Shown here in pieces: positions 45,106 through 53,866 of a stretch of 64,000 nucleotides of DNA. Source of the DNA: CAZIUL01 sp964542475. Its GTDB lineage: Bacteria > Planctomycetota > B15-G4 > CAYZWU01. The translations under genes were made by a program, and so were the position numbers. The notes below the pieces were generated by a model. That model searched no databases and had not been told where the DNA came from. It saw only the letters and a list, made by a program, of their open reading frames with translations. The stretch lies in contig CAZIUL010000006.1 of NCBI GenBank assembly GCA_964542475.1, positions 88,283-152,282 on the forward strand. Direction: 5' to 3'. How positions within the stretch are numbered: the first letter of the stretch is position 1; each line of letters starts with the position of its first letter.

Positions 45106-47145
45106 ATGGGACCGGAAAAAAATAAAGGTTCCGAAGAGAGAGAGATCATCTGCCCATGCGGCCGGAGTTTCAAGAGGGCGGGCATGGCTGATGGGGGTGA
45201 GGTTCCATGTCCTGCCTGCGGCAGAGTACATGTTTTACCGGGGATGAACGGGAATAACGCTGTCTCTACCGGGAAGAGAGGCGATACAACAGTCCACACC
45301 GCACAGGATCAGCCGCTGATAAAGAAGGGGGAGCTGATGGGGCCGTACAGGATTACGGGCTTTGTCGGGGAAGGCGGGATGGGGAGCGTTTATTCCGCTG
45401 TGGACACCAGCCTGCAGCGCGAGGTGGCGATCAAGGTCCTTTCCCGGCAGCTTCTGAGCAAGAAAGATTTCGTTACCCGGTTCAGCCGCGAAGCCCGCGC
45501 CATAGCAAGGCTGAATCACCCTAACATAGTACAGATCTACTACACGGGTGATCACGATGGCCTGCCTTACTATGCAATGGAGATGATTTCCGGGGGAAGC
45601 CTGGATGAGCTGAAAGGGGACAAAAAGATAACCCCCGACCTGGCTGTCGAGCTCATGTTGCAGTCAGCCAAGGGTCTGTCTGCGGCTTTTGACGGGGGCG
45701 TGATTCACAGGGATATAAAGCCTTCGAACCTGATGCTGGACAACACGGGCAGGCTCAAGATCACCGACTTCGGCCTTGCCAAGACCGTTGAGGTCGATTC
45801 GTCAATAACGCATACCGGCACCATAATCGGTACTCCGTACTACATGTCCCCGGAGCAGGGCGAAGGCCGGGGAATGGATGAGCGGGCTGACATTTACTCT
45901 CTGGGCGCCACCTTTTACCACCTCCTTACAGGTTCTCCTCCGTTCGAGGCGGACAGCCCGATAGGCATCATACTCAAGCACGTCAACGACAAGCTTCCCT
46001 CGCTCGTACAAAAGAATAGCGAGGTTCCTGAGCCTCTCGCTGCAGTCATCGAGACAATGATGGCCAAGGACCCAGCGAACAGGCACGAGAGCTACGCCTC
46101 GCTGATAAATGAGCTGGAAAGCCTATGTTCAGGTTCTACGCCCGGTGCCGCGCAGGGAAAAAAGACAAAACGCCCCGGCGGTTTCAGGGTTTTGCACGGG
46201 GAACCCGGGCGGGAGGCCGACCCGGTCGCGCTCAAGCACTCGGGAATTGTCAGGCGGCTTATGGCCCTGGCAATCGACCATGCAATCCTGCTTTTCATGT
46301 GCGTCCTCTATGCGCGGGCGTACGGCGCACCTTCCATTGAATCCCTTTTTCGAAGCGAAGCGCTGCCCGGCGTCACCTTTCTTATCCTGTCGTTTCTCTA
46401 CTTTTTTCTGGGCGATGCAAGGGGCGGGATGACGTTGGGCAAGATCCTGTTGCGCTGCAGGCTGGGGGTGAAAGATGCCTCGATGATCGGGTTCAAGCGC
46501 AGTACAATACGCACCATCCTCCTGTTTTCCGTGTTCGTTTCCATCGGAGCCGTTGCGCTTGATTCTCCGTTATCCGGACTGCTCGGCATCTATTGTCAGG
46601 CTGCTGCCGGCCTGGGTATGCCCACGAGCGGAACGTTCATGAACATCTGTCTCGTATGGCTCTTCATTAACTTCGTCTGTTTTCTCATAATGCAGGGAGA
46701 GGGGACTCTGCACGACCTGGTCTCAGGCGCTCACATTTTTGTGAAGGTGGCCGGCCGTGATGCACATGCAGCAGCATACAAGGGCAGGCCGGTATCAGGC
46801 ACAGCGAATGAACAAAAAAGCGGCCGTGCAGGGGAAGCTACGTACACAGGTGCATCTAAACCGCCCCCGATCCCGAGAGACGCTTCCTCTATTCGTAACA
46901 CGGCTGGGTTCCATGCGCAGCGGAAAGCTGCCACGGCAGGTGACGGGTACCTTTCCAGGAAGAGCCCGATTCTGGCCGCCGTCCTTTCCGTTTTTCCCGG
47001 GCTTGGCCAGCTTTACAATGGGGATATCATGAAAGGTTTCCTGATTTTCACCACCTGCTGGCTGATCTTTCCCTGGATAATCGGCATATTTGACGCTTAC
47101 TTCAAGGCAACGATAATCAACCGCCGGGTGGATATTTTGCCTTAA
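45106..47145 (+). CDS. Zinc-ribbon Ser/Thr kinase with RDD and TM2 membrane domains
   Basis: This 679-residue protein begins with a zinc ribbon (CPCGRSFKRAG, CPACGRVH). The kinase domain follows: VGEGGMGSVYSAVD, REVAIKVL, the catalytic loop HRDIKPSN, DFGLAK and the activation segment GTPYYMSPEQ. Then comes an RDD-type membrane region (IVRRLMALAIDHAILLFMCV and further helices) and a C-terminal TM2-type pair of helices (VLSVFPGLGQLYNGDIMKGF). Kinase motifs look intact. ATG 45106 has GGAG nine bases upstream. It follows the FHA-sigma54 gene, so a kinase-to-FHA link is plausible. Its stop TAA is the first base triplet of repeat copy 2. Confidence 0.92.
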   Translation: MGPEKNKGSEEREIICPCGRSFKRAGMADGGEVPCPACGRVHVLPGMNGNNAVSTGKRGDTTVHTAQDQPLIKKGELMGPYRITGFVGEGGMGSVYSAVDTSLQREVAIKVLSRQLLSKKDFVTRFSREARAIARLNHPNIVQIYYTGDHDGLPYYAMEMISGGSLDELKGDKKITPDLAVELMLQSAKGLSAAFDGGVIHRDIKPSNLMLDNTGRLKITDFGLAKTVEVDSSITHTGTIIGTPYYMSPEQGEGRGMDERADIYSLGATFYHLLTGSPPFEADSPIGIILKHVNDKLPSLVQKNSEVPEPLAAVIETMMAKDPANRHESYASLINELESLCSGSTPGAAQGKKTKRPGGFRVLHGEPGREADPVALKHSGIVRRLMALAIDHAILLFMCVLYARAYGAPSIESLFRSEALPGVTFLILSFLYFFLGDARGGMTLGKILLRCRLGVKDASMIGFKRSTIRTILLFSVFVSIGAVALDSPLSGLLGIYCQAAAGLGMPTSGTFMNICLVWLFINFVCFLIMQGEGTLHDLVSGAHIFVKVAGRDAHAAAYKGRPVSGTANEQKSGRAGEATYTGASKPPPIPRDASSIRNTAGFHAQRKAATAGDGYLSRKSPILAAVLSVFPGLGQLYNGDIMKGFLIFTTCWLIFPWIIGIFDAYFKATIINRRVDILP

Positions 47146-47220
47146 CCCGCATATTTCATCCTCTTCTGCTGCCCCACCCAAACCGCACTCATGCTGTGTT
47201 TCATGCCGGGAGACGATCCT
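47143..47220 (+). repeat. Dispersed repeat, copy 2
   Basis: Starts TAACCCGCATATTTCATC and ends AGACGATCCT. It is 78 bases, one shorter than copies 1 and 3, and diverges in the middle. Identity with copy 3 continues another 13 bases (CAACCTGTAAGAA, to 47233). Its TAA is the stop of the kinase gene. Confidence 0.85.
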
Positions 47221-47233
47221 CAACCTGTAAGAA

Positions 47234-47452
47234 GGGGCTCTTCTCCTGTCAGACTCCCCGACAACCACTGTAGCCTATCCCGACAGTTCGGTGCCTAGAC
47301 CGCACGCCGCATACCTTCTGTTGATAACTTCTAACACACTATAACAATTAAACTTGGGGCGATACTCAACACCCGGTTGCCGTCAAATACGCGTGTGGCA
47401 CACGGTTTGTCTTAGGGATGCCCATTAAAAACGAAAAGAAACGAGGTGATTC
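47234..47452. other. Rest of a 307-base non-coding gap after the kinase gene
   Basis: Apart from repeat copy 2, the gap holds no open frame that looks real. The last 40 bases carry a good ribosome site (GAGGTGAT) for the next gene. I see no convincing promoter pair or terminator. Confidence 0.5.
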
Positions 47453-48010
47453 ATGATCCGTTGTGAGCATACAGATCGTCCCGCAGCTGCCAGGTGTGTG
47501 GCCTGCGGAAAGGTTGTCTGCCGTGAATGCAGCTTCAGGCACAAAAAGAAAAACTTCTGTGCAGATTGTGCTCCCGGCAAACCTTCCGGGTTCAGGTCGC
47601 CGGGTTTTTCCATGTTCCTGTCGCTTGTCCCGGGATTAGGCCAGATCTATGCCGGAGGTTTCCTGAAGGGGCTTTCGTTCCTTGCATCCGCCGTAGCCTG
47701 TGTTGCGTTTCACGAAAACATTCCCGCTCTCGTTCCGGTAACGCTCTGGTTCCTTGCCATTTGGGACGCCAGGATGACAGCCCAAAAGAGAAACTTCCGG
47801 ATTACCCGGGGGCGTTCGGGATCTTCAGGGGCGGCTGTGGCGGACTGGATGCTGTTTTCCGGCACCATCGGCCTTGCAGCGCTGTATCTGGGTCTTCCCG
47901 TGTACGGAGGCATGGAGATGGCTCCCTGGGCCTTGTGGTCTTCCTTTTTAGTAGTGCTCGTTCTTTCCGCTCTCCTTGGGCGAGGAGGTAAAGATGCCAA
48001 GCAAAGCTGA
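47453..48010 (+). CDS. B-box-like zinc-finger protein with TM2-type helices
   Basis: This 185-residue protein has a B-box-like zinc finger at the N-terminus (CEHTDRPAAARCVACGKVVC, then CRECSFRHKKKNFCADC), with at least eight Cys/His. TM2-like helices follow (SLVPGLGQIYAGGFLKGLSF), and then further hydrophobic segments. The finger presumably lies in the cytoplasm. TM2 domains are short helix pairs found next to kinases and zinc fingers in many bacteria, with unknown function. ATG 47453 has an excellent GAGGTGAT site. Confidence 0.78.
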   Translation: MIRCEHTDRPAAARCVACGKVVCRECSFRHKKKNFCADCAPGKPSGFRSPGFSMFLSLVPGLGQIYAGGFLKGLSFLASAVACVAFHENIPALVPVTLWFLAIWDARMTAQKRNFRITRGRSGSSGAAVADWMLFSGTIGLAALYLGLPVYGGMEMAPWALWSSFLVVLVLSALLGRGGKDAKQS

Positions 48011-48422
48011 TTCATCGGTGAATATGATGTTCTGCGGTTACTGCGGCGAGCGGTTGCCCGCACTCGGTGACGGTCAAAGCGGCAGGTGCCCGGAGTGCAG
48101 CCGCAGCTTCGGCCAGAGAAAAAGAATCCGAAGGCCGCCTCCGCCGCCGGTTATCAGGTACGGCGGGATGGAGTTCGAAACCCCGACCCTTTACGCGAAC
48201 AATCGCTTCAGGGATCCGGTCCTCGCCGCTTTGCTGAGCGCGATCGTGCCCGGGGCCGGGCAGGTGTACAACTATCAGTTTTTCAAGGGAGTTTTAGTCC
48301 TGCTTACCTGCTGGCTGGTGATCCCATACTTTCTGGGCATACTCGACGCCTTTCTTGCGGCCGAAAAAGCCAACCGCTGGCAGGCTGTGGCAGTGGGAAG
48401 CTGCGAAAGGAGCAGAAGGTAG
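47994..48422 (+). CDS. Zinc-ribbon TM2 protein
   Basis: This 142-residue protein has a zinc ribbon (FCGYCGERLPALGDGQSGRC, CPECSRSF) and a TM2 domain (LSAIVPGAGQVYNYQFFKGV, LLTCWLVIPYFLGILDAFLA). It overlaps the previous gene by 17 bases, using GAGGAGG before ATG 47994. The TM2 part closely parallels the C-terminus of the kinase at 45106 (same TCWLI/V-P-I-G-DA pattern), so these three genes form a matched family set. Confidence 0.8.
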   Translation: MPSKADSSVNMMFCGYCGERLPALGDGQSGRCPECSRSFGQRKRIRRPPPPPVIRYGGMEFETPTLYANNRFRDPVLAALLSAIVPGAGQVYNYQFFKGVLVLLTCWLVIPYFLGILDAFLAAEKANRWQAVAVGSCERSRR

Positions 48423-48529
48423 AAACCTATAACCTCTGAACCTCTGACCCACGTTGATGTATCAGAGAATCTCAAATATGTCTGACTAGTTTTCCTGTTT
48501 TCGAGGATGTGTTTTTAGGGAGTTCTGTC

Positions 48530-49378
48530 ATGAAGACCATCATCAAGTTTGCCGTTTTTATTGTTCTATCGTTTACCGCTGTTGTCGCCATTCTCAACTG
48601 GGACAGCGTCAAGCTTTTCGCTCACACGGGAAAACGCGTGATCGAAGAGAAAATCAACGAAGCCCAGGGTATGGAAACCAAGCTGTCGCTGCTTCAGACG
48701 CGGATCGACGGGCTCGACAAGGAGATCTACGACCTGAAATCGGAAATGGTCAGGCGGAAGGTCGATGTGGAGTACATGGAAAAGATTGTCGCCGAAAAGG
48801 AGTTGACGCTTCTCAATCTTGAAGAAACGCTGGAAAAAGCTTCGGTGCTTCTTGGGATGAAGAAAGATTTTTATACGTTCGGCTGCAGGAGGTACACCTA
48901 CGAAGATGTGGTAAGGGATGCCGGAGAGAAGATGAAGCTGCTGAAGATCCAGAAGGAAACCATCGCAAACCTGAGGCGAACATTGGACACGAAGAAAAAG
49001 ACCTTGACCCTGGCCGAGGAAAACGTCGTTAAAAGCGACAGTATAAAGCACGAGCTCAAGGCCAAGGTGAAGTACATGAAGGCGCAGCTCGAAAGGTACA
49101 AGGCAAAAGAGGTCTACGCGGAAACCATCAAGGCGGATGATACCGGGGTGGAGTTCAAAACGTTGATCGGACAGACCCAGAAGATGCTGGCTGAGTTCGA
49201 GAAGCAGCTCGAGGTGAAAGACCGCCTCCTGGACGAACGGATTCAATTGAACGGGCAGTATGTCGGCGGCATCGATTACGAGAACAATGGGCAGGAGGAC
49301 CGGCCCGGAGACATTGCCGAAGAGATAGTCAGCTATTTCAAAAGCAAAAACAAAACCGAGATAGCAATGGACATGTAA
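48530..49378 (+). CDS. Membrane-anchored coiled-coil protein
   Basis: This 282-residue protein has one N-terminal helix (FAVFIVLSFTAVVAILNW) followed by about 220 residues of continuous charged coiled coil (LLQTRIDGLDKEIYDLKSEM, AQLERYKAKEVYAETIKADD). It has no recognisable enzyme motif. The size and coil suggest a structural or adaptor role. GGGAG precedes ATG 48530. The next gene at 49478 is similar in plan. Confidence 0.6.
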   Translation: MKTIIKFAVFIVLSFTAVVAILNWDSVKLFAHTGKRVIEEKINEAQGMETKLSLLQTRIDGLDKEIYDLKSEMVRRKVDVEYMEKIVAEKELTLLNLEETLEKASVLLGMKKDFYTFGCRRYTYEDVVRDAGEKMKLLKIQKETIANLRRTLDTKKKTLTLAEENVVKSDSIKHELKAKVKYMKAQLERYKAKEVYAETIKADDTGVEFKTLIGQTQKMLAEFEKQLEVKDRLLDERIQLNGQYVGGIDYENNGQEDRPGDIAEEIVSYFKSKNKTEIAMDM

Positions 49379-49477
49379 GGGAGAGGCACCCACCTTCCCA
49401 AGCGGATCTCTTCGGGAGCTTGTGGGGTGGGGGGGGTCGCACCTTCCCACCCTCCTTTATTATAAGGAGTCGGAGCC

Positions 49478-50095
49478 ATGAAGATCTCATCGATCGTCTT
49501 TGCGGCAGGGTTGCTCGGCGTTGTGATCTGTTACGGCCGGGCGGGGCTGGATCCGGTAAAGGAGAATGTTCGCCGGTCGCACGCGAGCCGAGGCGCCGCC
49601 GGCCGGGCCTCGTCACGGTTTCAGCGCCTTTTGCTCTCCAAACCCGCTGCAGGACCGGACGCAGAAAAACTCGCCATGCTCAACACACGCATGACCGATG
49701 TGAAGCGCAGCATCAGGGATGTGGAATCAGCGCTGCGAAGCCTCGAGACCGGCGAGAAATCGTTGCGTAAACACCTGGATGGGCAGACGAGACGGGCGGG
49801 CGGCAGCTGGACCGCTCCTGTTCTCTGCGAAAGCAGGGCCATGCTGCTCGAACACCTGGGAGCCTTTCAGGAGGAAAAGTTCTCCTTGTCAGAGCTACTC
49901 AACAGGCTGGATCTGGAACGGATATCGATCGAGGCGCAGATCGACCTTCTTGGTGTTCGTGCCGGCAAGGCCGGAGCAGAGGAGTTTCTGCGCGCGAACG
50001 CGAAGGACAAAAGCCCCATAGAAGTGTTGAGGGACGACATTCGGCAAAGGTCAACGGCCTGGACTGAAGGCATGAGGGACGGGCTAGTTTATTGA
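49478..50095 (+). CDS. Small coiled-coil protein with N-terminal signal/anchor
   Basis: This 205-residue protein has a short N-terminal hydrophobic segment (SSIVFAAGLLGVVICYG), an Arg/Ser-rich stretch and two coiled-coil helices (LNTRMTDVKRSIRDVESALR, LLNRLDLERISIEAQIDLLG). I do not recognise the family. It follows another coiled-coil gene and precedes two ABC transporter units. AAGGAGTCGGAG precedes ATG 49478. A terminator follows. Confidence 0.6.
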   Translation: MKISSIVFAAGLLGVVICYGRAGLDPVKENVRRSHASRGAAGRASSRFQRLLLSKPAAGPDAEKLAMLNTRMTDVKRSIRDVESALRSLETGEKSLRKHLDGQTRRAGGSWTAPVLCESRAMLLEHLGAFQEEKFSLSELLNRLDLERISIEAQIDLLGVRAGKAGAEEFLRANAKDKSPIEVLRDDIRQRSTAWTEGMRDGLVY

Positions 50096-50180
50096 GCGCG
50101 GTTTTTTCAGCAATCGATTTGTTCTGTCACGGATATGGAAATCTTCCTTTTCCGGGCTTAAAATGATCGGTTGTGTTTTT

Positions 50181-50228
50181 CCGATCCGTTCTCCGGACGG
50201 TTGCGTGGAGCGGATCCGGTTTTTTTTA
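50181..50228 (+). terminator. Terminator after the coiled-coil gene
   Basis: Arms CCGATCCG (50181-50188) and CGGATCCGG (50211-50219) pair with a one-base bulge, followed by eight T. It separates the coiled-coil genes from the ABC transporter run. Confidence 0.75.
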
Positions 50229-50250
50229 CCGTGAGCAGGAGGAGGCCTAG

Positions 50251-51180
50251 ATGGCTGAGGCAGGCCGTTTGCCCTTGATCGAGATGGAGAACCTCGAGGT
50301 GAGGTACGGCGCTTTTTCAGCCTTGAAACAGATAACCGCCGAGGTCAAGGGCGGAGCGGTGGGCCTTCTCGGGCCCAACGGATCGGGAAAGTCGACAATG
50401 ATCAAGGCCCTGCTCGGCCTGCTGCGGTTTCACGAAGGCAAGGGGTCCGTGCTCGGGCTCGACGTCTCCAGGAACGGTATCGAGATAAGGCGCAGGGTGG
50501 GGTACATGCCGGAGCGGGACTGCTACATCCCGGGAATGACCGGGTTTGAGCACGTGGCTTTTTGCGGCCGCCTTTCCGGGATGCCTACCAGGGATGCCAG
50601 GCGCAGGGCGCACGAGGTTCTGGACTACGTTGACATGGGCGAGGCGCGCTACCGGCCTGTTGACGGCTATTCCGCGGGCATGAGGCAGCGGATCAAACTG
50701 GCCCAGGCGCTCGTGCACGACCCGGATTTCATCATTCTCGACGAGCCCACCAACGGTTTCGACCCGAAGGGGCGCGATGAGGTGCTCAAGCTGATCTACG
50801 ACGTTTCGCACAACAAGGAGATGCACCTTCTTCTCTCCTCCCACCTGCTCCAGGATGTGGAACGAACCTGCGATTCGGTGCTGCTGCTAAGGGACGGCAT
50901 GCTGCTCAAACACGGTATGATCAAGGAGCTCAAACAAAGGGAGGACAGGGCTGTTGAGCTCGAAATCAAGGGCAGCATCCCTGACTTCACACAAGTGCTG
51001 CACCAGAGGGGCTGGAGCCTCGACAGAAAGGACAAGAACCGGTGGTGGCTACACATGCCCGCCGACACCGAAACGCGGGATATCTTCGAATCGGCCATGG
51101 AGGCCGGCGTGCAGCTCAGGGCGGTCATTCCGTCAGAGGAAAGCCTGGAAGAGCTCTTCATGAAGTCGATAGAGGAGTGA
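50251..51180 (+). CDS. ABC transporter ATPase, first unit
   Basis: This 309-residue ATPase is of the NatA/CcmA export class. Walker A is GPNGSGKST, the signature is YSAGMRQRIKLAQAL, Walker B is FIILDEPTNGFDPKG, and the H-loop lies in LLSSHLLQ. The C-terminal extension is usual for ABC-2 partners. GGAGG precedes ATG 50251. It overlaps in spacing with the permease at 51184, three bases later, so they form a unit. Confidence 0.94.
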   Translation: MAEAGRLPLIEMENLEVRYGAFSALKQITAEVKGGAVGLLGPNGSGKSTMIKALLGLLRFHEGKGSVLGLDVSRNGIEIRRRVGYMPERDCYIPGMTGFEHVAFCGRLSGMPTRDARRRAHEVLDYVDMGEARYRPVDGYSAGMRQRIKLAQALVHDPDFIILDEPTNGFDPKGRDEVLKLIYDVSHNKEMHLLLSSHLLQDVERTCDSVLLLRDGMLLKHGMIKELKQREDRAVELEIKGSIPDFTQVLHQRGWSLDRKDKNRWWLHMPADTETRDIFESAMEAGVQLRAVIPSEESLEELFMKSIEE

Positions 51181-51183
51181 AAC

Positions 51184-52053
51184 GTGCCGATCTATGACCA
51201 GTCATACGCCCACTGGAAGGGCCGCCTCGAGGGACGCATCTTCAGGTGGCTGCCCATCACCCTCAAAGGCATACGCCTTGCGTTCCGGTCCAAGGTTTTC
51301 ATTGTCCTTTTCATACTCGGGCTTATACCCCTCGTTGTGAGGGCCGGAATGATCGTCTCCTACCACTATGTGAGCGGGATGGAAACGAACATGAGGTTCG
51401 CGGAAGCAATCAAGGCCGACAGCGACTTCTATCACCGGTTTCTTTTGACAGAGCAGATGTTCGGTATAATCGTCATGTGCGTTTTCGCGGGCTCCCCCCT
51501 TCTGTCGAGAGACATGAAGTCCGGTGCGCTCGAGATTTACTTTTCGAAACCCCTCATGCTTCTCGACTACCTGATGGGCAAGTTCATGGTCATGGCTTTC
51601 TTCCTTGCCTGCATGACCCTTTTTCCGGCGCTGTTTCTTTTCCTGCTGGACCTGCTTCTTTCCGAGGAGCCCGGGCATTTCAGCGAGGTCGTGGGCAACC
51701 TTCCGCGCATCTTGGCGGTTTCAGGGCTCGTGATATTCACCTGTTCGCTCCTGGTGATGGCCGCGTCCGGAGTGACACGTACTCCCCGCACCGCAGCCAT
51801 GGTATGGGTCGCCTTTCACGTGGCCCTTTGCATCACAGCTCACATCGCGGCGGAAATAGTGGTCATGGACAGCCTGGAACTCCTGGATGTGAGAGTCAGC
51901 TTGAAGTACCTTTCCGAGCTGATCTTCGGATGCGAAGATATGGGTTACAGCCTGCAATGGTATGTTCCCCTGCTTTATCTTGCCTTCCTGATGGGAGGCT
52001 CTTTTGCGGTCCTGTTGAGAAAGGTCAGAGGCGTGGAGGTGATAAGATCGTGA
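51184..52053 (+). CDS. ABC-2 permease, first unit
   Basis: This 289-residue protein has six likely membrane helices (for example VFIVLFILGLIPLVVRAGMI, FMVMAFFLACMTLFPALFLF, ILAVSGLVIFTCSLLVMAAS). It starts at GTG 51184, behind GAGGAG, and overlaps the next ATPase by four bases (GTGA). It pairs with the ATPase at 50251. The substrate is not readable from sequence. Confidence 0.85.
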   Translation: MPIYDQSYAHWKGRLEGRIFRWLPITLKGIRLAFRSKVFIVLFILGLIPLVVRAGMIVSYHYVSGMETNMRFAEAIKADSDFYHRFLLTEQMFGIIVMCVFAGSPLLSRDMKSGALEIYFSKPLMLLDYLMGKFMVMAFFLACMTLFPALFLFLLDLLLSEEPGHFSEVVGNLPRILAVSGLVIFTCSLLVMAASGVTRTPRTAAMVWVAFHVALCITAHIAAEIVVMDSLELLDVRVSLKYLSELIFGCEDMGYSLQWYVPLLYLAFLMGGSFAVLLRKVRGVEVIRS

Positions 52054-52979
52054 CGAACAACACCATTCACGTCATGGAAGCGACACGGTGGTACGGCCAG
52101 GTGATCGGCGTGAACGATGTGTCGATGAAGATCTCTTCGGGCGTGACAGGGCTGCTCGGCCCGAACGGGGCGGGGAAGTCAACGATCATGAAGCTGATCG
52201 TGGGGCATATCCTGCCCAACCAGGGCCGCGTGGATGTGGACGGGAGGAACCCTTTTTACGATCACATGATCAAGCGCGACATGGGCTACGTTCCTGAAAC
52301 GGACGGTCTGCCGGACAAGCGCAACGGCTTGTCTTTTATAAAAGAGCGAGCGGTTTTACGGGGTTATTCTTCCAGGGCATCAAGGGAAGCCGCAACAGAG
52401 GCCTTGAAGGTGACGGGTCTTTATGAAGTGGGGACGTCGAAAAAGATAGGCGCCTATTCCAAGGGCATGCGCCAGAGGCTCAAGCTGGCCCAGGCGGTTT
52501 TTCACAGGCCGGAAATCATCGTCCTCGACGAACCGCTAACAGGCCTGGATCCGGTGGGCAGAAAGAAGGTGATCGATCTTATAAAGACGCTCGGCCGCGA
52601 GGGCAAAACCGTTCTGGTCTCGTCCCATGTGCTTCACGAGATCGAGGCGATGACCGACCGGGTCGTTTTGATCGTAAAGGGAAAGGTTCTGGCCGAGGGT
52701 ACGATAGAGCACATCCGTTCCCTTATAGACACTCATCCCCACACCGTGGAGATAACGACTCCGCGGCCTCGCGAGCTCGCCGCAGCTCTTTTGGATGAGC
52801 GCTGTATCGTCAACCTCAGCCTCGAGGACTCAGGCAGCAGGCTCACAATAAAGACACGCCGGCCCGACATGTTTTATGATGCGCTCGGGCGCCTGGTTGT
52901 CGAGAAAAGGTTCGAGATCAAGAGCTTTCACTCTCCGGACAACAACCTGCAGGCGGTTTTTGATTACCTGGTTAAGTGA
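52050..52979 (+). CDS. ABC transporter ATPase, second unit
   Basis: This 309-residue ATPase has Walker A GPNGAGKST, signature YSKGMRQRLKLAQAV, and Walker B IIVLDEPLTGLDPVG. Switch and H-loop lie in VSSHVLHE. The start GTG 52050 has GGAGGTGATAAG upstream; the frame stays open further left through the permease gene but that is fortuitous. It is a paralogue of the ATPase at 50251 and partners the permease at 53000. Confidence 0.94.
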   Translation: MTNNTIHVMEATRWYGQVIGVNDVSMKISSGVTGLLGPNGAGKSTIMKLIVGHILPNQGRVDVDGRNPFYDHMIKRDMGYVPETDGLPDKRNGLSFIKERAVLRGYSSRASREAATEALKVTGLYEVGTSKKIGAYSKGMRQRLKLAQAVFHRPEIIVLDEPLTGLDPVGRKKVIDLIKTLGREGKTVLVSSHVLHEIEAMTDRVVLIVKGKVLAEGTIEHIRSLIDTHPHTVEITTPRPRELAAALLDERCIVNLSLEDSGSRLTIKTRRPDMFYDALGRLVVEKRFEIKSFHSPDNNLQAVFDYLVK

Positions 52980-52999
52980 TCGTTTGATAAGGACCGTGC

Positions 53000-53830
53000 A
53001 TGGACACTGCAGACACTGATAACAGGAATACGGGAGACCCGGCTGAAACGCCGTCCGCGCTTTCGCATCCGATGGCCGTGTGGGCCGTTTTCAGGACAAC
53101 AGGGCTCGATGTGCTTGGCGGCAAAAAGTGCGCGGCCCTGATCCTTTTCGCTTTTCTGCCGGTTCTTTTGATGCTCCTCGCCCGCCTATTCGGATTTGAA
53201 AGGGGTGGGGGGGAGCTCTTCTTCGTCAAAACACTCTTCCCGGTCTACCATTTTATTAACCTGATCTTTTTCATATTCCTGGGTTGTTCGGCTCTCGGCG
53301 AGGGGCTGGAGGACAAGACCATAACCTATGACATCATATGCCCGGTGTCGCGAAGCGCGGTTTACGTCGGGAAATTCGTCTCTTTCCTGGTTTCTTCCCT
53401 GGTTGTACTTTTGTCGGCAACCGTTGTTGCATACGCGGTCTGCATGGCCCTGTTCGGGCTGGATGCACTGCTTAGGAGCGTTCAGTGTCTTGTCGGCGTA
53501 TTGGCAGCAAGTACTGCCGGCGCACTTGTGTACGGCTCCTTTTTCATGATGCTTTCCGTTCTTATCAAGCGGGCCGTGCTTGTGGGCATTCCGATTGTGC
53601 TCTTTAACGAGATCCTGGCCTTTGTGCCTCTGAACATAGAGGGGCTTTCCATTCAATCCCACCTCAGGAACCTTGCAACGTTCATATCCGGTGACATGCG
53701 ATTCCTTCAGGTAGTGGAAACGATAAAAAGTGAATATCATCCGGGCGGCTCTTTTTTCGTCCTGGCAGCCCTTGTAGCCTTGTTCCTGTTCGGCGGGATC
53801 GTTTTGTTCGTAAGGAAGCAGCTGGTTTGA
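53000..53830 (+). CDS. ABC-2 permease, second unit
   Basis: This 276-residue protein has six likely membrane segments (for example ALILFAFLPVLLMLLARLFG, VYHFINLIFFIFLGCSALGE, FVSFLVSSLVVLLSATVVAY), preceded by an acidic, Thr/Asp-rich cytoplasmic N-terminus. It pairs with the ATPase at 52050 to make the second ATPase/permease unit. AAGGA precedes ATG 53000. Confidence 0.83.
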   Translation: MDTADTDNRNTGDPAETPSALSHPMAVWAVFRTTGLDVLGGKKCAALILFAFLPVLLMLLARLFGFERGGGELFFVKTLFPVYHFINLIFFIFLGCSALGEGLEDKTITYDIICPVSRSAVYVGKFVSFLVSSLVVLLSATVVAYAVCMALFGLDALLRSVQCLVGVLAASTAGALVYGSFFMMLSVLIKRAVLVGIPIVLFNEILAFVPLNIEGLSIQSHLRNLATFISGDMRFLQVVETIKSEYHPGGSFFVLAALVALFLFGGIVLFVRKQLV

Positions 53831-53866
53831 AACACAGCCCGGAAAAGCGCGCGAACTCCTCACTCG

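Noticed and set aside
49379..49477. Structured RNA in a G-rich gap
   Set aside because: It contains C- and G-rich stretches and a short hairpin, but no consistent fold or known motif could be drawn.
51246..52049. 577-residue open frame extending the second ABC ATPase upstream
   Set aside because: It runs through the permease gene in another frame. GTG 52050 has a strong ribosome site and gives a normal ATPase length; the upstream sequence is not protein-like.
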